From: Firmicutes bacterium TM09-10
GTDB lineage: Bacteria > Bacillota > Clostridia > Lachnospirales > Lachnospiraceae
Direction: 5' to 3'
DNA length: 64,000 nt
NCBI GenBank assembly: GCA_003481005.1
Contig: QUKC01000001.1
Coordinates: forward strand, 124,001 to 188,000
Under the pieces are notes generated by a model. It saw only the letters and a program-made list of their open reading frames with translations, was not told where the DNA came from and ran no database searches. Shown here piece by piece: positions 54,301 through 62,474 of this stretch. Both the position numbers and the translations under genes were made by a program. Numbering within the stretch: position 1 is the stretch's first letter; every line of letters begins with the position of its first letter.

Positions 54301-56202
54301 CTTTCTTGCTATCAAATACAGGTCACAATACAGCAGCTCTCTGATCTTTTCCATCTTCACATCACCGCCCATTCCATCTGCAACAGCCTGCAGCGCCTCC
54401 TCAGTCTGCTCCATTCTGGAAACATACACAAGCACCTGATCCGCCTGCCGGATTGTATCATCCTCCACAGTCGAAACATCTGCAAGGCTCGCAAAATAAA
54501 TTTCATCATACTGCATCAGCTCCAGTGAATCGTCCCAGATCATCCAGGTCAGGTTGGGATTATAAAAATAAACGACCGGTTTCTCTTTATGCTCCTGCGC
54601 AAACGCGATGTTTTTTGTGTCCTCTTCATAAAGAAACAGCACCTTTCCATCCGCCAGCCCTCGAATCTGTCCTGTTGCCAGCACCAGAAATACCGCCAGA
54701 AGCACATAGCCGGCTGCTTTATCGTGCACGGACCGTTTTTCCGGAGCAGATGTATCTCTGGTATCGCTGATTTTCCCCGCAGCGCTTTTTACAGCAGTCC
54801 CTTTTCTCATAGTCAACACGAAAAGCTTCTGTCCGAGCAGTACAAATATAACCATCATCAGCAGCAAAATCAGCCCGTAGACCGGAATCTGATATCGGTT
54901 CGCTTCCTCCGCCGTCAGGAGCGCTGTTTTGGTCACGACAAGGAAATAACCGAGTACTGCTGCCGCCGGAATCCAGAAAACACGCCGTGCTTCCCAGAAT
55001 GATTCGCGGAAAGCGTCAGCCTGCCGGTTCGAATTTTCCTGCGCGGCTGCGTACTCTGCTGCCTGCTGCCCGGATTTCTGCGCGGCTGCGTGCTCTGCTG
55101 TCTGCTGTCCAGATTTCTGCGCAGTCGCAGCGACAGCTTTCCGTCCGGCTTTCATCCGTCCAATTCCCCAGACCGTCAGCGCCATCAGGACAAGCAGCAG
55201 AACAAATCCGTACAGCATCGACCCGAAGGCATATTCATTGAGCAGTCCTGCGAAGAACCGGAATCTTCCAAGCGTATTGCCAAGGTCGAAGAACGCACCC
55301 ATCGCTTCCGTCCCCCGGTATCCCCGAAAAATATGGCTCAGACACGCCGGATAGCTGACTACGGCAAGTACCATCGCTCCGATCACAGCAGTCGCATAAA
55401 TGAGGCAGTCTTTCCATTTCTGCCCCCAGCTTTTCTGCTCTGCACGTTCCAACAGCAGATACAGCTCCATCGCCGCTGCCAGGAAAAACAGATAAACAGC
55501 AAAATAGTAATGCGTCAGAAAACCAAGATAAACAACCGCCATCAGCGGCAGATAAAAGGAAAACCCGCATTTTCTCTCCTGCAGGCTTTTTACATGCAGC
55601 CAGGTCACGAGCAAAATCCACAGAGCCAGAAGCATATACATTCGAACCAGCATAACGCCGGAATAAACCGCCGGGTTAAAACCATACAGGAGGCACACTC
55701 CGAAAATCATCACTCGCGTAATACGCTCCGGAACGTCCGCCGCCGTTACACAGGTCTGCGCTTTCCCACCAGGCGCAGCCGCGCTCCTCAGCGCACCCAT
55801 CACAATCCGCCGCGTCAGTTTCGCCAGCACACTCCAGCTCAGAACGAAAAGCACTATATTCAGTCCAATTCCTGACCATTTGCTGAACCTTCCGGGAAAC
55901 AGCGAGCATACCGTATGCAGCAGCAGATAGTAAAACGGCGGATGCACGTCATAGGTCTGCATGCGCGTAACCGTCCCATACTGAAACCGCTGCCCCGACA
56001 GAACCCGGAATTCGTCTACAATCTCGCTGCCCGGCTTCCACTCCCGGTCGGTCGGCACCAGACCGATCGACACGTTGGAGGAATAATAGGAATAATATTC
56101 ATCATAATGGAACCCAGCTTTTTTACTTCCAAAATAAAAAATCGCAATCAGCTGCACCAAAAGCAGCATACCAAGGATCAGATACCAGTTTCGTTTCTTC
56201 AC
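54298..56202 (-). CDS. GT-C/family 39-type membrane glycosyltransferase
   Basis: 634 aa from GTG 56202, which has GGAGGG just ahead (ATG 56271 without such a site is the alternative). HYDEYYSYYSS after helix 1 and DVHPPFYYLLLH in the first loop are the family pattern for polyprenyl-phosphate sugar transferases. About 11 helices. A 13-residue tandem repeat (AAAQKSGQQxAE) lies in a cytoplasmic loop at about 375-400. Probably works on a surface polymer or protein. Confidence 0.82.
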   Translation of the reverse strand: MKKRNWYLILGMLLLVQLIAIFYFGSKKAGFHYDEYYSYYSSNVSIGLVPTDREWKPGSEIVDEFRVLSGQRFQYGTVTRMQTYDVHPPFYYLLLHTVCSLFPGRFSKWSGIGLNIVLFVLSWSVLAKLTRRIVMGALRSAAAPGGKAQTCVTAADVPERITRVMIFGVCLLYGFNPAVYSGVMLVRMYMLLALWILLVTWLHVKSLQERKCGFSFYLPLMAVVYLGFLTHYYFAVYLFFLAAAMELYLLLERAEQKSWGQKWKDCLIYATAVIGAMVLAVVSYPACLSHIFRGYRGTEAMGAFFDLGNTLGRFRFFAGLLNEYAFGSMLYGFVLLLVLMALTVWGIGRMKAGRKAVAATAQKSGQQTAEHAAAQKSGQQAAEYAAAQENSNRQADAFRESFWEARRVFWIPAAAVLGYFLVVTKTALLTAEEANRYQIPVYGLILLLMMVIFVLLGQKLFVLTMRKGTAVKSAAGKISDTRDTSAPEKRSVHDKAAGYVLLAVFLVLATGQIRGLADGKVLFLYEEDTKNIAFAQEHKEKPVVYFYNPNLTWMIWDDSLELMQYDEIYFASLADVSTVEDDTIRQADQVLVYVSRMEQTEEALQAVADGMGGDVKMEKIRELLYCDLYLIARK

Positions 56203-56351
56203 ATTCCCTCCTGCCCGCAGACGCAGATTTATGTTCTGCAGTTCTATCATACGTTGTTTTTTGATAAACATTTCTTTTTATAATAGTACCATGTTCTATT
56301 TTAATTTATTTTTCTGCATAACTCAAGAAAGCATTCGCACAGTTTCGTAAA

Positions 56352-56386
56352 ACAATAGAATGCACGCTCTGCGAGCATTCTATTGT
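56352..56386. repeat. Palindromic repeat R1, copy C
   Basis: Perfect 12-bp arms (56352-56363 and 56375-56386), reverse orientation to copies A and D, followed by CATGAATTC. Confidence 0.85.
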
Positions 56387-56391
56387 CATGA

Positions 56392-56544
56392 ATTCAGTTC
56401 GTCCATGCCATTCTGCAGACACGTTCGAAGGAAGCAGAACAATTCGTGGATATAGCCTGTATCCCCGACTATCTTCCACCTTTCAAAGAACTCTTAAAGG
56501 ATCTGAGCGATGCTTTATCGTATACAGGAATAATTAAGATTTAA
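56392..56544 (+). pseudogene. Possible 3' remnant of a lost gene
   Basis: A 50-codon frame without a start codon reads like real protein (EAEQFVDIACIPDYLPPFKE, then LLKDLSDALSYTGIIKI, stop). It begins right after repeat R1 copy C. I do not recognise the family. The rest of 56272-56704 holds only the repeat and the promoter. Confidence 0.35.
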
Positions 56545-56558
56545 TATCGTTTTATGTA

Positions 56559-56587
56559 GTGACAAACCAATTTTGCTACGCTATAAT
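56559..56587 (+). promoter_or_regulatory. Promoter of the DUF3048 gene
   Basis: GTGACA, 17-nt spacer, perfect TATAAT. The leader is about 110 nt. Confidence 0.7.
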
Positions 56588-56704
56588 TGTTACAGTTGTG
56601 TGACGCAGAGACGCTTCACACTTTTTTGTGCGGGCAGTAGAATATCCTGTGTATGGATTTCCGTTTTCCGCATTCGACGATTTATAAGAAAGAGAGGAAC
56701 CAAA

Positions 56705-57871
56705 ATGAAGAAACTGGCTGTATTTCTGCTGACCGGTCTGACATGCGCATCCATGCTGTTCGGCTGCGGAAGCAAAAATGACACCGTAGAAACCGTTCCG
56801 GTAGCTGAGGTGCAGGAAAGCACTGCCGCTCCTGCTGAAACAGAATCTGAGACGGAAACAGAAACCGTTGAGGAGGATGTTCCTCCGGAAGAAGGCATGG
56901 TAAAAAGTGACCTGACCGGCGAATGGATCAGCGGCGATCTCGCAGATCAGCGTCCGATCGCAGTTATGATCCCCGATGAAAATGCAGCGCTCCCGCACTA
57001 CGGGCTTTCCAATGCTGATATCCTGTATGAATGCAGCGTAGAAGGCAACATGACCCGTCTGATGGCTGTTTTCAAGGATTGGAAAAACATTGAACGCATC
57101 GGCAATATCAGAAGCTGCCGCGATTATTATGTTTACTGGGCAAAAGAATGGGATGCAATTTACTGCCATATCGGCGGTCCGTTCTACATTCTGAACGCGA
57201 TCAATGATCCTACTACCAATAATATCACCGGTGCTGTTCTGGCAAGCGACCCTTCCCAGAAAAAAGGTCTGTATGACGCAGCCTTCTACCGCACCAGCGA
57301 CCGTAAAGCTCCGCATAATGCTTATACAAGCGGCGACCGTATCGACAAAGCCGCTCAGGCGCTCGGCTATTCCGAAACCTATACTGAGAACTATCAGAGC
57401 GATCACTTCAAATTCGCTTCCACAAACAATCCGAACACGCTGGAACAGTACGGAAGCAGTGCAATCCCTGCAACCAAGATCGATCTGGCAGGCGCTTACC
57501 CGATTACCAAGACCTATTTCGAATATAACGAAGAAGATGGTCTGTACTATCGCTTCCAGGGTATGCAGAAAGGCGACCAGAAGCATATGGACGGCGCCAA
57601 TAACAAACAGCTGGCATTCAAGAACGTTTTAGTTCAGTTTGCTTATTATGAAACCCGTGATGCGAAGGGTTATCTGTCTTTCCAGTGCCACGACGACACC
57701 AAAGACGGCTACTACTTCACAAACGGCAAGGGCATCCATGTAACCTGGAAAAAGACCAGCGACTTCGCACCGACCAAGTTCTATGACGACAACGGCAACG
57801 AAATCGAAATCAACCCCGGCAAGACCAACATCTGTGTAGTTGAGCAGGGTAAATCCATTGACGCAGAATAA
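56705..57871 (+). CDS. DUF3048 domain lipoprotein (YerB-like)
   Basis: 388 aa from ATG 56705, with GAGAGGA ahead. The signal peptide ends in a lipobox (MLFGC, Cys21), then a Glu/Thr-rich spacer. The domain core is RPIAVMIPDENAALPHYGLS, VEGNMTRLMAVF, IGNIRSCRDYYVYWAKEWDA. It is a surface lipoprotein of unknown function with its own promoter and terminator. Confidence 0.9.
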   Translation: MKKLAVFLLTGLTCASMLFGCGSKNDTVETVPVAEVQESTAAPAETESETETETVEEDVPPEEGMVKSDLTGEWISGDLADQRPIAVMIPDENAALPHYGLSNADILYECSVEGNMTRLMAVFKDWKNIERIGNIRSCRDYYVYWAKEWDAIYCHIGGPFYILNAINDPTTNNITGAVLASDPSQKKGLYDAAFYRTSDRKAPHNAYTSGDRIDKAAQALGYSETYTENYQSDHFKFASTNNPNTLEQYGSSAIPATKIDLAGAYPITKTYFEYNEEDGLYYRFQGMQKGDQKHMDGANNKQLAFKNVLVQFAYYETRDAKGYLSFQCHDDTKDGYYFTNGKGIHVTWKKTSDFAPTKFYDDNGNEIEINPGKTNICVVEQGKSIDAE

Positions 57872-57887
57872 TTTGTTCTGACATATC

Positions 57888-57940
57888 AATCGCCCTATCC
57901 AGCAGGTATTTTTTAACTGCGGATGGGGCGATTTACTTTT
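57888..57940 (+). terminator. Terminator of the DUF3048 gene
   Basis: Stem ATCGCCC-ATCC / GGAT-GGGCGAT with one bulged pair and a 20-nt loop, then TACTTTTTAA. Confidence 0.75.
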
Positions 57941-58019
57941 TAATACTCTTTCAAGTCATTTCGGACAAATCATGTCGACTTTTTACAAGTTACGTTTTAA
58001 TGAAAGACAGAATCCACTT

Positions 58020-58532
58020 TTAAAACCATTTCCAGTGTCCCAAGAGCGCTGCTATCTCTAGTGAACCCATCCGAAAACTATCATCGTCCGCTTCCTCCTG
58101 GTTATTTAAGAGTTCTTCTACCTCTACTGTGCTCATCAGAAGGTCATCGGCAATCTTCTCTATGCTCTCGCCCCGCTGGTATTTGCCCGCTGCAAGGTTC
58201 GCAAGACCTTGTTCAATTCCTTTCGCCAGAGCTTCCTGATAAAGTTCTTTTGATCGATAAGTTAATACCTTTCCTCCCATAACTTCAGCCACCTCCTTTT
58301 CCACATTTTCATATTTTGACGCCAGTTTTTCCACAACAGTACGGGATAGTTCACACAACGCCCCACCTGTGACTGACCTCATGCGTCCGTTTTTACACTC
58401 CTGATCCAGCATTTCTGCCACCCTCTCGTATTCTCTTCTCAGTTTCTCAAGACGCTCTTCATCGCTGTCGATCTGCGACAGTTCTTTTTCATACCGGAAG
58501 ATATAAAACGGAATCAGCATCCATAAACGCCG
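58020..58532 (-). pseudogene. 3' half of a split Rpn-type nuclease gene
   Basis: Reading from the right end of the IS, RRLWMLIPFYIFRYEKEL leads into about 165 residues of the helical C-terminal part of Rpn family proteins (YQEALAKGIEQGLANLAAGK, IEKIADDLLMSTVEVEELL). With 60044-60541 it would restore one frame if the IS were removed. An ATG at 58520 could allow separate translation but lacks a clear ribosome binding site. Confidence 0.8.
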
Positions 58533-58640
58533 GTGAACTACCCATTGTCTAAAGCCAATGGGCTTCCTGCTTCGCAGACCTCGTAACCTACTATCTCCAC
58601 AGGCGTTAATTCGGGCAGTCCCTGCCCTATATTATTATTT
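58533..58640 (-). ncRNA. Presumptive omegaRNA (right-end RNA) scaffold of TnpB
   Basis: The 108 nt between the tnpB stop and the element's right end contain hairpins GGGCA / TGCCC, CTGCGAAGCAG and CCCATTG / CAATGGG, ending GTAGTTCAC. This is the position and shape of the RNA that guides TnpB. The scaffold probably extends into the 3' end of tnpB. The guide would be the next bases of host DNA (CGGCGTTTATGGATGC). Confidence 0.55.
58541..58562 (-). repeat. Right-end hairpin of the IS element
   Basis: 7-bp perfect stem, loop GCTTTAGA. Matches the left-end hairpin with compensating stem bases. Confidence 0.8.
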
Positions 58641-59744
58641 TTATGCTATTTCTCTTAATCCTTCTTCCAGTATATTCTTTGCCGCATTGATATCTCTGTC
58701 ATGATTTGTTCCACAGACTGGACATATCCATTCCCTTACGGATAGATTTTTCGTCTCTGTATTTTGGTATCCACAGGCTGAACACAACTGACTGCTGGCA
58801 TAAAATGTATTTATCTTGATATATTTTCTGCCATTCCACTTTGCCTTATATTCTAACTGTCTTGTCAGCTCATACCATGATACATCACTTATGGACTTTG
58901 CCAAATGATGATTTTTTACCATGTTTTTTATCTGCAAATTTTCCGAAACTATCACTTGGTTTTCGCTGATAATCTCATGGGATATCTTGTGCAGATAATC
59001 TTTTCGGCTATTTGTTATTTTTTCATGACATAATGCTATCTTTTTCTTTACTTTGTAGTAGTTTTGGCTTCTTTTTTCTTTGTGCGCTAACTGTCTTTGC
59101 AGTTTTTTCAGTTTCTTTTCGTATTTTCTGATAATTTTTGGATTTTCGTATTTCTTTCCATCAGAAGTAATACATAACTCCTTAACGCCCAAATCTATTC
59201 CTGTATTTTGATTTGTATGCGGCAGTTCCACGTGTTCCGTTTCCACTAAAATGGATACATAATACTTTCCACTCGGAACTTGTGATATCGTTGCCGATTT
59301 TATCTGCCCGCTAAAATTTCTATGCAGTTTTGCTTTTACATTTTTTAATTTAGGCAGTTTTACTCTATTGTCCTCGAAATCTACTGCTATATTGCAATTC
59401 GTAAAATTTGTTGTATATGACTTATGATTATCGTGTTTACTCTTAAACTTCGGATAACCTGCATGTTCCTTAAAAAATTTCTGATATGCAGCATCCATGT
59501 TGTAAATCGCATTTGTCAGAGCGAATTTATCCACTTCTTTCAGCCATTCATATTCTTTCTTTAATTGTCTGTTGCAGTAATTGTTACAGTCAGTTTTACT
59601 AACCGATTTTTTCTCTTTCTCATATACTTCTTTTCGGTATGCCAGTGTCTTATTATATACAAAACGGCAACAGCCAAATGTTTTTGCAATTTGTATTTTC
59701 TGCTCATTATTAGGGTATATTCTGTATTTATATGCCTTTAACAT
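58641..59744 (-). CDS. tnpB: RNA-guided nuclease TnpB (IS605 OrfB family)
   Basis: 367 aa, apparently intact. The RuvC triad is visible: Asp in [11 protein letters not shown] (about 185), Glu in VIVSENLQI (about 271), Asp in [10 protein letters not shown] (about 354). A four-cysteine zinc finger (CSACGY, CPVCGT) lies between the last two. TnpB proteins cut DNA at sites matching the element's omegaRNA next to a short motif, which helps keep the element in place. The start has AAGAGGG ahead and overlaps the truncated tnpA by 17 nt. Confidence 0.93.
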   Translation of the reverse strand: MLKAYKYRIYPNNEQKIQIAKTFGCCRFVYNKTLAYRKEVYEKEKKSVSKTDCNNYCNRQLKKEYEWLKEVDKFALTNAIYNMDAAYQKFFKEHAGYPKFKSKHDNHKSYTTNFTNCNIAVDFEDNRVKLPKLKNVKAKLHRNFSGQIKSATISQVPSGKYYVSILVETEHVELPHTNQNTGIDLGVKELCITSDGKKYENPKIIRKYEKKLKKLQRQLAHKEKRSQNYYKVKKKIALCHEKITNSRKDYLHKISHEIISENQVIVSENLQIKNMVKNHHLAKSISDVSWYELTRQLEYKAKWNGRKYIKINTFYASSQLCSACGYQNTETKNLSVREWICPVCGTNHDRDINAAKNILEEGLREIA

Positions 59745-59982
59745 CCACTGTCACCCTCTTTCTCAACCTTGATTTTTGAATATGGTCTTTATCCGTTTCC
59801 ATATATCTGATAATAACACTGTGCCTTTGACATATCTCATATGAAAACTGCTTTATATCATCTGATATCTGTCTCGAAACCAGTAATTTCTTCCTATATT
59901 TGCAGACGAAAATAATGTGATATTGTAATAAGTATTTATGTCTGTTTTTAGATTTCCATGTTCCCATACCATGAGCATACAA
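59728..59982 (-). pseudogene. tnpA: Truncated IS200-type transposase TnpA
   Basis: 84 aa. KYLLQYHIIFVCKYRKKLL and ICQRHSVIIRYMETDKDHI match the N-terminal half of Y1 transposases. The HUH motif (normally HIH) reads HIQ, after which the sequence diverges and stops; the catalytic-tyrosine half is gone. Almost certainly inactive, so the element cannot move by itself. Confidence 0.8.
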
Positions 59983-60008
59983 TAATTTCTGATTTTTAGC
60001 TACCTTAA

Positions 60009-60030
60009 CCCACCGTCTAAAGCCAGTGGG
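60009..60030 (-). repeat. Left-end hairpin of the IS element
   Basis: 7-bp stem with one G-T pair, loop GCTTTAGA, enclosed by outer arms GCTACC / GGTAGC. Confidence 0.8.
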
Positions 60031-60043
60031 ATTGCGGTAGCCT

Positions 60044-60541
60044 TATTTCAAAAATATCCTCCAGCGTGTAATTTTTTACTTTCAGAATCGGAATGCCATA
60101 TTTTAATTCTTTTCGTGCCGCACGGATGCAGATTTTCAGTTCATCCGGCGTATTTGGATTGCTTCTTAAATAGATTACTGCTGAATCAGGGAAATCTACA
60201 TACAGCACGCCTTCCCTGTATTCTGCATTTAACAACGCGATCTGCGTGTCATACTCCCACATCCGAATTTCCATCGTTCCGTCCGGCGTGCTCTGGCATT
60301 CCAGATGGTAGTATTTCGATATTCCTGTTAAAGAAATCAACGTCATGTTGGAATCCGTAATCCGCTTCTCTTTTTTTCCATTCGGATTTCTGATAAAGAT
60401 TTCATTTGTACTCGACAATACCACTTCCTGACCTGTGTAATCCGTCCCAAACAGTTCATTGATTAATGGAATCACCAGCTCCGGGCAGTCCTGCAGCAAG
60501 GTTCGAAAAGCATCATCATAAGGTGTATTGATTGTTTCCAT
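60044..60541 (-). pseudogene. 5' half of a split Rpn-type (PD-(D/E)XK) nuclease gene
   Basis: 166 host codons, then the frame runs into the IS and stops at 60017. TPYDDAFRTLLQDCPELVIPLINELFG opens it as in Rpn (transposase_31) proteins, and YHLECQSTPDGTMEIRMWEY holds the ExQ catalytic motif. Rpn proteins are nucleases linked to RecA-independent recombination. The N-terminal half keeps the catalytic core and could still be expressed. Confidence 0.82.
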
Positions 60542-60891
60542 CGTTTGCCTTTCTGGTTCGTTCAGCTTTATTCAGTTTTTATGTTCTATTCAGTTTTTTG
60601 TGAAAGCAAAAGAAACGCATCTGCCGGTTCTGTTCATTTTCACGGTATTCACCAAAGTTTGCGCGCTTAAACTTCGGCTCATTGCCTCACAGAAATCATT
60701 CGCCGATTCTGGCTTGAAAAGATAGAAGATAGCCGGATACACCGCTATACGATGCTCCGCTTATAATAGATTATCTGATTTCCTGATTTCTAAAATGTTC
60801 CTATCAGCAGGAACTGTAACATTATTATACAAAATACTTTTTCCAAATTCAATCTGTCGCCATTCGAATTTATAAAAACTTTATAACGTAT
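60542..60891. other. Intergenic region without a recognised gene
   Basis: AT-rich DNA containing TTCAGTTTT-type short repeats near 60570-60600. I see no gene, no clear promoter other than what the split Rpn gene needs, and no RNA. Confidence 0.5.
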
Positions 60892-60986
60892 GTTACAGTT
60901 CACTCGCGGTTTCTTGTGGGCAGATTCCATGCTCGCATGAGAATCTGCCCACAAGAAACCACGAATGGCACGTGTGAACTGTAAAC
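60892..60986. repeat. Palindromic repeat R2, short copy
   Basis: Left arm GTTACAGTTCACTCG is identical to the copy at 36033; the right arm is CGTGTGAACTGTAAAC. The inner 20-bp stem (60908-60927 / 60941-60960) differs in sequence from that copy but stays fully paired, around the same loop core CATGCTCGCATG. Confidence 0.88.
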
Positions 60987-61036
60987 ATAACATATGGCTG
61001 CCGCGCAGGGAAATTTCCCTATACGGCAGCCATTTT

Positions 61037-62302
61037 TCAGTCTGTATTTTCTTCATACAACAAACTGCGTTCCTCTCCGGACAGACGCGGCACATACCAG
61101 TTGTCGTCCGGATCATCCAGTGAGGAAACAATTTTGTTGGACACATACTGCACTGCAGCCGCAGCATTTTCCATCGGGCGCACGGTCACCTCATGAACGA
61201 GCGCTCTGGAACTTCCGAGATAGGGGAAAACAGCATGTACAGTGAGCGTTACCGTCCCGTCGTCATTTTCCTGAAACGCTGTCACCTCCGGGTACGGATG
61301 CTCCGGGTACTCTGACTCATAAAATCCACGCGGATAATATTCATATGTGTCATCTTTCTCCCGGTAAATCGTTTTTTCGCGCAGGATATCTGTTTTTACA
61401 TTCAAAAACTTCTGAATAACCGATTCGAACTCTTTTGACGGAATTCCGTACGCTATGCTGTTGCCAGCATTTTTTCCACTCTGCCACGGGATTTTCCGAT
61501 GATATATCTGCGGATAAAAAACATCGAACAGATCATAAAAGTCCAGCTCTCCGAAATCCGTTTCATCCCAGTCTGTCAGAAACAGATTGTTGCATTCATA
61601 GCCGACCGGCAGGAGCGCTTTTTCGTTCCATTCCCGGCAGGCTTCGTCCAGAGGCTCCACCCGCAGCGCCGCATATTCCTTAACGTCGCTGAGCGTCATT
61701 ACATACATCTCATCCAGCGTCCCGATTCCGGAAAACATCAGATAACCGTCCTCCGTATACGACCAACTGTCCGCTGTAAAATGTTCTTCCGTCTTTTTGC
61801 GCATCATTTCATCTTCATAATGATAATAATTGCGTGTCACATCGAGATTGCCTTCTGCCGCCTGCAGCTCGTACTCCACAAAGCCACCGTTCCAGTCAAC
61901 TTCAACAATTTCTATCTGTGCCTCCTGCTGATCCGTCGCCCGCCTGCAGAAACGCTTTACCTCTGATGCCCGCACCATATCGACCCTATTTTTCTGGTCT
62001 ACTGCAGGATATCCGTTTTCTCCAAACTGCTTTACGATGTGCGCAATGGTCTCTTTTTCCCCGAGCCGTCCGCTTCTGCCTGCTTCCCGATACAGCTCAA
62101 GACAAACATCTTCCATCCGTATTTTCGGCTCTTCATCCTCTTCCAGCACAATCACTGTTTCCGCTTCGGTATCCACATCCTGCCATGTCTCTCGGGACGG
62201 TTTCCCACAGCCCTGTACCACAAATGGCAGGATAGTGCACAGCGCTATTGCATATGTCAAAAATCTGCGATGCTCTGCGAATTTCTTTTTTTCTGTCTGC
62301 AT
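61037..62302 (-). CDS. Predicted lipoprotein of unknown function
   Basis: 421 aa. A signal peptide ends in VVQGC (Cys32), which fits a lipobox. The mature part is acidic and soluble with no motif I recognise; WSYTEDGYLMFSG and LPVGYECNNLFLTDWDE recall a family seen in Lachnospiraceae. The ribosome binding site is weak. It lies downstream of the DUF4091 gene on the same strand. Confidence 0.8.
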   Translation of the reverse strand: MQTEKKKFAEHRRFLTYAIALCTILPFVVQGCGKPSRETWQDVDTEAETVIVLEEDEEPKIRMEDVCLELYREAGRSGRLGEKETIAHIVKQFGENGYPAVDQKNRVDMVRASEVKRFCRRATDQQEAQIEIVEVDWNGGFVEYELQAAEGNLDVTRNYYHYEDEMMRKKTEEHFTADSWSYTEDGYLMFSGIGTLDEMYVMTLSDVKEYAALRVEPLDEACREWNEKALLPVGYECNNLFLTDWDETDFGELDFYDLFDVFYPQIYHRKIPWQSGKNAGNSIAYGIPSKEFESVIQKFLNVKTDILREKTIYREKDDTYEYYPRGFYESEYPEHPYPEVTAFQENDDGTVTLTVHAVFPYLGSSRALVHEVTVRPMENAAAAVQYVSNKIVSSLDDPDDNWYVPRLSGEERSLLYEENTD

Positions 62303-62392
62303 AGTTCTATCACTCTTTCGTCGTAATTTCCATCAGCCTGTCTTCTTCGTCGTCTACGAAAAAATTTACAATTTCCTGTCATTTGAAAATCA

Positions 62393-62424
62393 GAAAACAG
62401 GGCAAGAGTCCTGCTCTCGCCCTG
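62393..62424 (-). terminator. Terminator of the DUF4091 gene
   Basis: Minus strand: CAGGGCGAGAG / CTCTTGCCCTG with one G-T pair, then TTTTC. Confidence 0.8.
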
Positions 62425-62435
62425 CGCTTCTTATT

Positions 62436-62474
62436 CATGACAATAGAATGCTCGCAGAGCGTGCATTCTATTGT
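62436..62474. repeat. Palindromic repeat R1, copy D
   Basis: Perfect 12-bp arms (62440-62451 and 62463-62474), same orientation and CATG flank as copy A. It overlaps the stop codon of the gene at 62468. Confidence 0.85.

Larger units (their letters stand above)
58533..60043 (-). mobile_element. IS200/IS605-type element inside an Rpn gene
   Basis: About 1511 bp. Left and right ends carry matching subterminal hairpins with the same loop GCTTTAGA: CCCACTG / CGGTGGG (60009-60030) and CCCATTG / CAATGGG (58541-58562). There is no target duplication and no terminal inverted repeat, as expected. Exact ends are set by restoring the host frame (ATA | CGG), so they may be off by a few bases. Confidence 0.88.

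Noticed and set aside
56576..57586. 336-codon frame antisense to the DUF3048 gene
   Set aside because: The plus-strand gene has promoter, ribosome binding site, lipobox and conserved domain; the antisense frame has none of these.
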